NCBI GenBank assembly: GCA_023362775.1
Contig: JALMGJ010000001.1
Location: 61,469,501-61,533,500 of the forward strand
Direction: 5' to 3'
Length of the DNA: 64,000 nt
Origin: Charina bottae
Lineage: Eukaryota; Chordata; Lepidosauria; Squamata; Charinaidae
In this document: piece after piece, positions 55,679-64,000 of the stretch
Numbering within the stretch: the stretch's first letter is position 1
How the letters are laid out: each line of letters starts with the position of its first letter
Notes under the pieces: model-generated
Database searches by the model: none
Told to the model about the DNA's origin: nothing
Seen by the model: only the letters and a program-made list of their open reading frames with translations
Made by a program: the position numbers and the translations under genes

Positions 55679-56309
55679 GTGGTAAAAGAAATTATGTTAA
55701 CATAATTTGGGCTATAAAATAATTGCTTATTTCCATATGAGTCTAAGAAGGAAGAAGACAACTACAGTGTATATCTTCCATCTTGTCTTTCACACCAGTC
55801 TTTGTTGTAATCCAATATGTGGCAGCTGTCTTCTGGGTCTCTGTCTGGTTCTTTATTTCCCTGGCCTGCAAAGAGACTCAGCCTGAAGCTGCCTACATAC
55901 TACATGGAGCTCTACCATTCGTCTGTGTCTCTACTTCACACAGCAGCAATCCCAAATTGCCCCTCAACTCTCACATAGAAGTATTTAGCTTGGCAAGAAG
56001 GCCATGATTTCATCAGCCTGGAGATACTGGAAGAAGAGGAAGTCATTATGCCTGAGGTTCTCACTGAGCATTACTGCCAATAGCCAATGGTTTCCAACCT
56101 TGTCCAGAAACGAGGACAAAGTCTCTTGATATTCCATCCTATTCTACATAATTTCCAAACCTGAAACCTACCCAAAATCGATGGATCCTGCATAGATATA
56201 AGAAATCCATCTCACAATGCAGGAGGGGCAGAAGTTGGCAGCACTGTCTTTCCCCACCTGCAGACTGAGCTGCCTCTTATCAGACTGTCGCCTAGTCTGC
56301 GGGTCCTCG
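55679..56309. other. Intronic sequence, possibly L2-derived
   Basis: Between a solo LTR and the recognisable L2 coding part. The right half may be the 3' end of that L2 copy, but it is too decayed to say. Confidence 0.35.
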
Positions 56310-56890
56310 TCCTATCTCCCAAGGTCATTCCCACACACCATTACAATAGGTGATGACTTGTATCTTACATTGCACCTGGAATTTTGGACCACCTGCAACT
56401 TCGGAGTGGTCTTCAAGGGAAGCTCCATGAAGAGAGCATTATAATAGGAGATAAGCACGGCATGAGTGACAGTAAGCAGGGCCTCCCAGTCTAGGAATGG
56501 TTGCAATTGATGTACAAGATGAAGATGTACAAAGGCCCTCCTAGCCACAGCTGCCATCTGCTCCTTGAGCAGGAGCCAAAAGTCTAGGAAGAGCCCCAAA
56601 TTGCAGAGCTCTGTCTCTGAATAAGGAGTGCTTACCTACTCAGAGCGAAAGATAGTAATTCTCCAGCTCCAGGGAGTCCCAACTCCCACAGCCACTTTGT
56701 CTTGCCAGGGATAAGCCAGTGCCTATTCCTCCCCATCCAAGCCCCTGTAGCCTCCAGATAGCAAGGAAGCACCACAAAAGCTGCCAGCCTCGGATAGAAA
56801 TGTATAACTACCTATCATCAGTGTACTGATGATATCTAAATCTGTGCTGTCACATGACCTCACCCAGTGGCCTCATGTAGATGTTAAATA
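56310..56890 (-). mobile_element. L2-type LINE reverse transcriptase fragment
   Basis: On the minus strand, in order: L-F-N-I-Y-M-R-P-L-G-E-V (about 56890-56850), a damaged catalytic Y-T-D-D (about 56820), then R-R-A-F-V-H-L-H-L-V-H-Q-L-Q-P-F-L-D, H-A-V-L-I-S and L-F-M-E-L-P-L-K-T-T-P-K-L-Q-V-V-Q-N. This is the thumb region typical of L2/CR1-type elements. The last part is a 95-codon open frame (56312-56599). Confidence 0.75.
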
Positions 56891-56936
56891 GAGCAGGGAG
56901 GGGGTCATATATATGTATACGCACATGCACACATAT

Positions 56937-56940
56937 TCTG

Positions 56941-56988
<48 letters not shown>

Positions 56989-57003
56989 ATCTATCTATCA
57001 TCT

Positions 57004-57038
<35 letters not shown>

Positions 57039-57068
57039 TATCTATCTATCTATCTATCATCTATATAT
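56937..57068. repeat. (TCTG)n-(TCTA)n-(TCAA)n compound microsatellite
   Basis: TCTG units (56940-56977), TCTA units, TCAA units (about 57004-57036), then TCTA units again and a TATACATACG-rich fade-out. The open frames across it are artefacts. Confidence 0.92.
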
Positions 57069-57229
57069 CTACACATACATACATATACGTACATACACAC
57101 TCTAAAATGGTAGTTCACCGGTAAAGATAAAGTCTATTTCAAGTTGTGTTTGACTCCTGATGACTTAAATATCTATTTAGTTTTCTTGGCATTATAGATT
57201 TAGAAGAGGCTTTAGATCCCTGTTCAATT

Positions 57230-57400
57230 CAAGTTCCACTAGAGCATCTCTGATAGAGGCCAATCCAATCTTTGAAGATCTCCAGTGATGGAGATCTCAT
57301 CACTTAAAGTAACAGTAGTTCCCTTGGCTGCAGTTCATGCAGACATTCTTCTGTATTACTAGTGAATATGGAAAGGATTCCCAGATATTTATAGTGATGG
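57230..57400. repeat. CR1/L3-type repeat fragment
   Basis: Phrases CTCTGATAGAGGCCAATCCA, ATCTTTGAAGATCTCCAGTG and ATGGAGATCTCATCACTTAA match the order of a common reptile CR1/L3-type repeat. Just upstream (57120-57200) is a scrap resembling a SINE tail. Confidence 0.4.
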
Positions 57401-58125
57401 ATCGAGAATCATGTGCAGGTGAAACTGTCCTGGGTCAAATTCTTATTGATTTAATTCTATCATGAAGCAGCTTCTCTGAGTTCGTTGCAAATATTGAGTG
57501 AGAGGGGCACATCAGTTTATGTATCCAGGTATCCATAATTTTTTTTTTCAAATGGAAAACTGATCAGAATTGGGCATTAAAAGAAGTCTAGAATAATTAT
57601 CTGCAATATTAGAAAGGCAATATGTAAAAAGGAAATTAAGTTTATCTATATGCACATACTGTGGGAGATTTGGTTATATAGTCTTTTCTTTATATTTCCC
57701 TTATTATGGGAATGTTTTTTTCATATGGACAAATGCAATCATTCTTTTCCTAAAAGGCTCCATTAGTGCCAAAATTTCCAATAGGGATTATACATACATT
57801 GCCAAGGATGTATCAAAATTATGGCAACAATAGTAAGTCCCCTGTGTGTATATTATTGTTAATAGGATTTTATTACACTACTGGCAGAGACTGGCACTTA
57901 GTCTACTTCTTGCAAGACAGAGAAATGTGTTTTTTAAATAACTGAACAGTTTAACATCTAAATCTTCAGAAATATGCCTGCTGGATATATTTACTCCTGC
58001 AGTCTTCTAAAGAAGCTTCGGTTGTTCTTTATTTTATTTCAGTTTTTGTATTTCCCTGTGGAAATTATAATTGCAAAGCTTGTTTGATAAGAACTAAATT
58101 TTAGAACCCATGTTTTCCCCAGCTG
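57401..58125. other. Intronic sequence
   Basis: AT-rich intron with no recognised feature. Confidence 0.4.
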
Positions 58126-58144
58126 TCAATGATGTATGTTTGGC

Positions 58145-58145
<1 letters not shown>

Positions 58146-58183
<38 letters not shown>

Positions 58184-58209
58184 TGTATGTATGTATGTAT
58201 GTATGTATG

Positions 58210-58285
<76 letters not shown>
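58146..58285. repeat. (GT)n-(ATGT)n-(AT)n-(AG)n compound microsatellite
   Basis: Four simple repeats in a row: GT (58146-58175), GTAT (58176-58215), AT (58216-58242) and AG (58243-58283). A second AT run follows at 58343-58360, directly before the R4-type LINE. Confidence 0.93.
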
Positions 58286-58286
<1 letters not shown>

Positions 58287-58331
58287 TCTTTGGCGAGTGA
58301 GTGTATGGATGTATGGTGAGTATATGGATGT

Positions 58332-59273
58332 ATGTCTTTGGCATATATATATATATATCTGGTGAGTGTCAAAGCCACTGTCCTGAATGAGACCCAGAGC
58401 ATACAGGAGTACATCAGGAAGTTGGCACCTAAATATGAGCTGATGAGAGAATGCCTGAAGCAGCAGCAGACATGGAAGAAAGATCAAGCAGAGGAAGTTC
58501 CATGGCAAGACGAGACCCTGCATGGGATCTACCATCGACAGATAGCTGAGGTGGCTGACGTTGGGAAATCCTACCAGTGGCTGGAAAGGGCTGGACTAAA
58601 ATACAGCACTGAGGCACTGATCATAGCAGCACAAGAACAGGCACTAAGCACCCGATCCATAGAAGCAGGGGTCTACCACACTAGACAGGACTCAAGGTGC
58701 AGACTGTGCAGAGAGGCCTCAGAGACAGTCCAACACATAGTGGCAGGGTGTAAGATGCAGGCAGGAACAGCATACACTGAATGGCACAACCAAGTAGCTG
58801 GTATTGTGTACAGGAAGATCTGCATAGCGTATGGGCTAGACCCGCCCAAGTCCAGATGGGAGATTCCACAAAAGGTCATGGAGAATGACAGGGCTAAGAT
58901 CCTGTGGGACTTCCAGATCCAGACAGACAGGCAGGTACTGGCCAATCAACCAGACATTGTGGTAGTAGACAAGGACCAGAAGACGGCGGTGGTGATAGAT
59001 GTAGCGGTGCCAAGTGACAGCAACATCAGGAAGAAGGAGTATGAGAAGCTGGAGAAGTACCAGCACCTGAAGGAGGAACTAGAGAGGATGTGGAAAGTGA
59101 AGGCCAAAGTGGTCCCAGTGGTGGTAGGAGCACTTGGGGCTGTGACTCATAACCTGGGAGAGTGGCTCCAACAGATCCCAGGAACAACATCAGAGCTCTC
59201 TGTCCAGAAGAGTGCAGTGCTAGGAACAGCTAAGATACTGTGCAGAACCCTCAAACTCCCAGGCCTCTGGTAG
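58332..59273 (+). CDS. R4/Dong-type LINE ORF, C-terminal part with restriction-like endonuclease
   Basis: 313-codon open frame. The first 10 codons come from the adjoining AT repeat; the true element begins near 58361 and is 5' truncated, so the reverse transcriptase is missing. Residues 123-140 form a C-C-H-C finger (C-x2-C-x8-H-x4-C). About residues 207-223 contain P-D-I-V-V-V-D and V-I-D-V-A-V-P-S-D, then a K-Y-Q-H-L helix: the PD-(D/E)xK endonuclease arrangement of R2/R4-type elements, located C-terminal to the reverse transcriptase. A stop at 59271 is followed by a short 3' UTR. The intact frame suggests a young copy. Apart from AT-repeat codons at its start, no stop or frameshift is seen. 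Confidence 0.85.
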   Translation: MSLAYIYIYLVSVKATVLNETQSIQEYIRKLAPKYELMRECLKQQQTWKKDQAEEVPWQDETLHGIYHRQIAEVADVGKSYQWLERAGLKYSTEALIIAAQEQALSTRSIEAGVYHTRQDSRCRLCREASETVQHIVAGCKMQAGTAYTEWHNQVAGIVYRKICIAYGLDPPKSRWEIPQKVMENDRAKILWDFQIQTDRQVLANQPDIVVVDKDQKTAVVIDVAVPSDSNIRKKEYEKLEKYQHLKEELERMWKVKAKVVPVVVGALGAVTHNLGEWLQQIPGTTSELSVQKSAVLGTAKILCRTLKLPGLW

Positions 59274-59327
59274 AGGACCCAAGATTGTGGAAGACACATA
59301 CCACCCATATGGGTGAGAAGGGATTTT
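58361..59327 (+). mobile_element. 5'-truncated R4/Dong-type LINE in microsatellite DNA
   Basis: About 970 bp from CTGGTGAGTG to a T run, sitting between an AT repeat on the left and AATACTATA plus (CA)n on the right. R4-clade elements are known for target preference, some for simple repeats. No clear target duplication can be read because both flanks are repetitive. Confidence 0.8.
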
Positions 59328-59335
59328 TTTAATAC

Positions 59336-59372
<37 letters not shown>
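59336..59372. repeat. (CA)n microsatellite
   Basis: About 16 CA units right after the R4-type LINE. Confidence 0.93.
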
Positions 59373-59373
<1 letters not shown>

Positions 59374-59374
59374 G

Positions 59375-60420
59375 TACTTGTGCATGTCTTTGGGATGGTA
59401 TGCAAACTAAATATATCAAAACACGCAAATGTAAAACAATCAGAAATACCTTCCTGTTTGATCTTCTGTTCAGCCAGAATGGGACTTTTTTCATTGCTTC
59501 CCTTACATGTCATATTATCATCAGCTGTTCTTATATCCTCAGAGAATACTAACTACTGATCGATTGCCCGGACATGTCTGGCTGTGGCCTACATATGCCC
59601 CAGGTAGTTCATTTATTTGCCACGGTGGATTTGCTAGAGTGGAATTTAATCAATAGTTAATTCATTAATTCTGGTCCTCAAGAATGTAAGGCCTTGTGCT
59701 GTAAAAAGTAGCTGGCTGGCTGGCTTCAACTGTGATTGAAATGTGACAATCACTACAGTTGACAGCTTCAGCAAGTGCTGGCATGCATATGAATTTTCCA
59801 ATTTGTCCTCTGTTAAGGAAACAAATTCAAGAAGAAAATAGCAGATTGAGTAAACAGGAAGATACTGTAATCTGTATCTGCCAATGAAGAGATGATTTGG
59901 TTTCCAGCAGAGAGTCATAGAAGCAGTGCACCACATATTCTGCAAATTTTTGTAGCAATTCTTCAACAGATCAACCTTGCTTTTTAGCAATTCATCAACA
60001 GTTGAAACCTTTATTTTGGGAACAGAAGAAGCTTTGGAACTTTAGGGGAATACTATATAACTATGCAAAAATAATCACACACACTTAGAGTTTATTTAGT
60101 CATAACAGATTATTGTGTATCAGACCTGTTACAACAGAAAGTTTAGTTTCCCCTATTAGGTTAGCAATTATCTGGTGGCAAAATGTTCCAGTGGGCACAG
60201 CTTTTATCAGTCAGTCTTTGTTAAAATACATTCACTGGCTGAGATGTAGAGATCCAGTTCAGACATTCAGATCTCAGGTTGTCTGGAGCTCCTTCACTCC
60301 ACTTCAGTAAAAGGAAATGGCAGTTGGAAAGAAAATGTCTAATTGCCAAAATGGAAGACATTACTTGTAGTGGGTTGGGTTTTTTTTGTTTTTTTTTTTG
60401 GACAAATAGGAGTGCCTAAC
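59375..60420. other. Intronic sequence
   Basis: About 1 kb of AT-rich intron with T runs near 60380-60400. No exon or element recognised. Confidence 0.45.
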
Positions 60421-60423
60421 TCT

Positions 60424-60652
60424 AAGAGCCAGTTTGGTGTGGTAGTTAAGGCATCAGGCTAGAAAAAGGGAGACCGTGGGTTCTAATCCCACCTTAGGCA
60501 CGAAGCCAACTGGGTGACCTTGGGCCAGTCATTCCTTATCAGCCCTAGGAAGAAGGCAATGGCAAACCATTTCCAAAATCTTGCCAAGAAAATTGCAGGG
60601 ACTTGTCCAGGCAGTTGCCAGGAGTCAACACTGACTCGAAGGCACCAAAAAA
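60424..60652 (+). mobile_element. tRNA-derived SINE
   Basis: GAGCCAGTTTGGTGTGGTAG with GTTAAGGCATC as the A-box part and GGGTTCTAATCCC as the B box. Then GGGTGACCTTGGGCCAGTCA and the 3' body GAAGGCAATGGCAAACCATT, GCCAAGAAAATTGCAGGGAC and GACTCGAAGGCACC with an A-rich tail. Better preserved than its sister at 37677. Confidence 0.8.
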
Positions 60653-60784
60653 GAAAAAAACCACCAATCTCTAAATTAGTCTATTTTGGTGTTATGGTAT
60701 TTAAATGAATGAAAATGAATTCCTACTCTCCCCCCAATTATCTGTGAATCTAGGAGGTCCTTTTACTGTGGAGTCCTTGGTGCT

Positions 60785-61255
60785 CTCTGAGCCTTGTTGT
60801 TTTCTTGCCAATGTTTCATTGCCAGGCTAGGCAACATCTTCAGTGCGAAAAGGGAGTGGGACTTGCTCTCTGTTTATATACCCTGGCTTGTCCTGCCTGT
60901 GTTGGTGGGGTGTTGTACTCTCCTTGGTAGTTCCTTGATTGGGTTGTTAAGTTATCCTGCATTTGATTTCAGGTGTGGATTTGCCATCGTGAACAATTTT
61001 TGATCCAAGAAAGATGAAATCCTGGACTGATTCAATCTCCTCATTGTTAATTTTAAACAACAACCCAATCAAGGAACTACCAAGGAGAGTACAACACCCC
61101 CACCAACACAGGCAGGACAAGCCAGGGTATATCAGGTGTTCTACACAACACACCCAACCTAACCAGATACACTAAGATCAAAATACCCAGAATCATGGAC
61201 CTCATCAACCTCTGCCTCATCACCTACTTTCAGTTTGATGGACAAATCTGTCTGT
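60785..61255. mobile_element. Penelope-like element fragments as an inverted pair around a piece of RTE
   Basis: The left part (60785-60948, minus orientation) is a Penelope terminal sequence with a hammerhead-like core CTGAAGA...GAAAC (60843-60813, minus strand) and a clean TTGCC/GGCAA stem. Arms 60876-60948 and 61059-61132 are near-perfect reverse complements (about 73 bp). Between them 60949-61057 is a copy of 61769-61877, an internal part of the neighbouring RTE. After the right arm the + strand encodes R-Y-T-K-I-K-I-P-R-I-M-D-L-I and T-Y-F-Q-F-D-G-Q, a Penelope reverse transcriptase motif. It ends at the RTE 3' end. Confidence 0.65.
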
Positions 61256-61261
61256 CTTTAA

Positions 61262-62640
61262 CTGTTCAGTTGTGAAATTTGGCAATTTTATGGACGAGAG
61301 CTCTCCATGCTGCCCTATCAAGCATGGCTTCTTTCAATTGCTGGATGTTCATCTTGGTATCTGTTTTGATGGTGTCGAGCCAGCGTATTCTTGGCCTGCC
61401 CCTTCTTCTTGTTCCACTAACGATTCCTAGCATCATCGACTTCTCTAGTGAGTTTGCACGCATGACATGGCCAAAGTAAGTCAGCCGTAGTCTTACAATT
61501 TTGGCTTCTAGTGATGTATCTGATTTTATACAGTCCAGCACTTCTCTGTTGGTTAGTCTGGCTGTCCATGGTAAATGTAACAATTTACGCCAGCACCACA
61601 ATTCAAATGCGTCAATTCTCCTTCGGTCATCCATTCTTATTGTCCAACTCTCACACCCATACATCATTATGGGGAAGACTATTGTTCTAACTAGTCTGCC
61701 TTTTGTATTTAGGGTGATATCTTTGCTCTTCCAGATCTTATTGATGCTGACCATTGCAGTGTGTCCTAAAGTTATCCTGTGTTTGATTTCAGGTGTGGAT
61801 TTGCCATCGTGAACAATTTTTGATCCAAGAAAGATGAAATCCTGGACTGATTCAATCTCCTCATTGTTAATTTTAAAGATCACTTGTCCATCTGCTGCGG
61901 TTGTCATTATCTTTGTTTTCCTGATGTTAAGGTTCAATCCCATTTTTTCACTCTCTTCCTTGATTTTCAAAATCATTTTTCCAGATCTTCCTTATTTTCA
62001 GCCAGTAACGTTGTATCATCTGCGTACCTCAAATTATGTATGGTTCTTCCACCAATCTTCACTCCAATATCAAGCAACTCTAGGTCTAATTTCCACTTGA
62101 TCACTTCAGCATAGACGTTGAAAAGGAATGGAGATAAAATGCATCCCTGTCTAACACCCTTGCTGATCCTGAACCAATATGTGTCACCATAGAGTGTTCT
62201 CACTGTTGCTTCCTGGTCAGTGTACAGTGATCTGACAAGTCTGGTCAGGTGGGGTGGGACACCAAGATCATGCAGAGCCACCCATAGCTTATTGTGTTCT
62301 ACACAGTAAAAAGCTTTGCTGTAATCGATAAAACACATGTATAGATCCTTTTGGTATTCATGGGCCTTTTCCATAATCCATCTGATGTTGGCAATGTGAT
62401 CTCGAGTGCCACGCCCCTTTCTAAAGCCAGCTTGTACATCAGGTAGCTCCTGATTGATGACATTCTGCAGCCACTGTTATATAATCTTTAGTAGAATCTT
62501 TCTTGCATGAGAAATCAACACAATTGTGCGATAATTGGGGCAATCTCTGGCATCACCTTTCTTTGCTAATGGGATAAAAACTTATCTTTTCCAGTCCCGA
62601 GGCCATTTGCAAGTAGACCATATCTCTTGACACAGGATCA
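61262..62640 (-). mobile_element. 5'-truncated RTE-type LINE, distinct from BovB
   Basis: Minus-strand LINE of about 1.4 kb whose ORF2 aligns with BovB motifs but with clearly different residues and a different 3' end. It joins Penelope sequence at its 3' end. The 5' end fades near 62640. No target duplication was found. Confidence 0.8.
61266..62374 (-). pseudogene. RTE ORF2: reverse transcriptase core and C terminus, one frameshift
   Basis: Two open pieces meet at about 61975. Upstream (62374 to 61973): F-I-D-Y-S-K-A-F motif A, G-V-R-Q-G-C-I-L-S-P and the catalytic N-L-R-Y-A-D-D-T-T-L-L-A. Downstream (61976 to 61266, 236 codons): L-N-I-R-K-T-K-I-M, F-L-G-S-K-I, Y-G-C-E-S-W-T-I, F-E-L-W-C-W-R, Y-F-G-H-V-M-R-A and R-R-G-R-P-R-I-R-W-L-D. 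A single frameshift separates them. The endonuclease half is missing. Confidence 0.85.
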
Positions 62641-63611
62641 TCTTAAATCCAGGGTTGTCTTCCTTTTGGGTAAATGCATCATTCAGAAAATCACACAAGT
62701 TATTAGGTCATTCAACTGCTATTAAATGATATACTGTTATCTTGAGTGAACTAGGAAGTAGAGGAAAGTAGATTTTTTGTAAATCCAAGTGTCAAAACAC
62801 ATCCATGTTAACTGTATAGCATGCAGCTGATGTGTACATATACATAGAAACCATTTGTTCACACTAATTTTATTTAAAGCAAGCATACAAAGTTCTGATC
62901 TGTTCTCTATCTTCTCCTTCCTCCAGGCGAGTCTTCAAAAGATCACTTATTCCTGGGCAGCATACTGAGAGTTAAGATACTCATTTCTCCAGATCAGTCA
63001 AAGAAGCTGATAGGACCTATAATAGCATTCTGTCCTGATTTATTAAACCTTGTCAACTATATAAATATATGGATGATCTAAGTTAATACTGAAATTGATT
63101 CTCTCTGGTTATGTAAATGTACCAGTATGGGACTCATAAGCCATTGAGACTAACATTAACACAAGTACTATAGAACTGCCACCAATACAATTCATGGTTT
63201 GTTTCCTTATCCACTATAGTGGCTTAGTCCTGGGCCTGTTGTTCAAGTTCTTATTTGCTTTGTGCCCATTTAATCTATTACCTAAATGGTATTGTAACAC
63301 TGAGAAGTTCCAGATCCAATTTTCCTCCTCTAATTTCATGGATTAAATATTTTGGATTTTGATGTCATTTGGGTGCTTCCTCAAACACTGAATACCAGGA
63401 ATGGGATAGAGGAGCACCATGATTCAATCAACAGTTGCAATCCTATTAGTTTATCACATGCTTCATATAGTATACTTCCATTCAAATGTGCTGAAATTCA
63501 CAGTAGCTCAGCATGTGAATGCTCTGGATAAAACCTCACCTCCCAATGTCACTCAAATAATGTTAGTTTCTTCCAGATATTCACATATTCAATGCAGATG
63601 TCTCCATGAGA
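62641..63611. other. Intronic sequence
   Basis: About 1 kb of AT-rich intron. No USH2A exon with the needed phase and fibronectin III motif was found. Confidence 0.45.
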
Positions 63612-63616
63612 CCAGT

Positions 63617-64000
63617 TGTGATGGTTCTGATCCTTCAGCTGTTAATTCAGAAACTCTTACGACAAGCCATCAAGGATATGAAAGAATTATTTATTAAAGC
63701 AAGTGATCCGTTCCAATGCAAAGACTAGAATGAGGGGCAGTTGCGCTAAATGGCCTTTACATTCTTTACCTTGTGCCAGCCCCCCCCCAATTGGGGGAGT
63801 CACTCCGTGACAGCCCTTCCCCCACGCTCTCCCCGGTTCCATACTACTCAGCCCCAATCCTTCGCTAACGAGCTGACAACCCATGCAGGCTGATCTTGGC
63901 ATCAGCCCGTTCGACTAAACAATACTAATCAACATTCCTGGTGGCTTTGCAGTCACATCAGACTACTGTTAGAAAACATTCCTAACGACCCTGCAGGAAT
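63617..64000 (-). mobile_element. LTR of the same family as 41691 and 55170, cut by window edge
   Basis: Starts TGTGATGG. Its first 100 bp run parallel to the LTR at 41691 (GTTAATTCAGAAACTCTTAC, then TTATTTATTAAAGCAAG). A minus-strand AATAAATAA lies near 63688 and a C-rich block near 63780. The right border is outside the window, so solo LTR and full element cannot be told apart. Confidence 0.55.

Noticed and set aside
63419..63697. 92-codon frame with S-P-P-N-V-T, looking faintly like the start of a fibronectin III repeat
   Set aside because: No acceptor in the right phase, no tryptophan strand, and its second half runs into an LTR.

Overview
The window is intronic and exonic DNA of a vertebrate, very probably a squamate reptile (lizard or snake). 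The repeat mix points there: BovB/RTE LINEs with their partner Sauria-type tRNA SINE, L2- and CR1-type LINEs, an R4/Dong-type LINE, Penelope-like fragments, hAT and Tc1/mariner-type DNA elements, long microsatellites, and AT-rich introns. The species cannot be named from the sequence alone.

The one host gene seen is USH2A (usherin), on the + strand. Nine consecutive coding exons were found, at about 4.4, 4.7, 11.9, 36.8, 43.0, 45.2, 50.0, 51.5 and 55.0 kb. Each has AG/GT borders, and the splice phases agree across all eight introns. Together they encode a run of fibronectin type III repeats from the long extracellular part of usherin. The 5' and 3' parts of the gene lie outside the window.

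Layout: 1-1186, the 3' end of one endogenous retrovirus (envelope TM subunit plus LTR, sense to USH2A); 1.2-11.9 kb, intron with L2, hAT and SINE copies; 12.5-36.8 kb, a 24-kb intron crowded with nested elements. That intron holds a hAT MITE with a GC-rich core, a BovB with a precise target duplication, a Tc1/mariner-type element split by a second BovB, a complete 7.24-kb antisense endogenous retrovirus, a LINE fragment, solo LTR material, a 132-bp palindrome, a tandem duplication and a DNA element with four alternating inverted units. The 37-55 kb stretch holds further exons and older repeats, including a 184-bp inverted repeat. The 55-64 kb stretch holds LTRs, L2, an R4-type LINE inside microsatellite DNA, and a Penelope/RTE composite.

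The most interesting object is the retrovirus at 22656-29895. It has two 873-bp LTRs that look identical by eye, a 4-bp target duplication and an open 495-codon envelope frame. Its pol is in pieces, and its gag position holds two unfamiliar overlapping frames. A young insertion with an old-looking pol suggests a non-autonomous lineage copied in trans. Several repeats share machinery: the Sauria SINE ends in a BovB-like tail and is thought to use the BovB reverse transcriptase.
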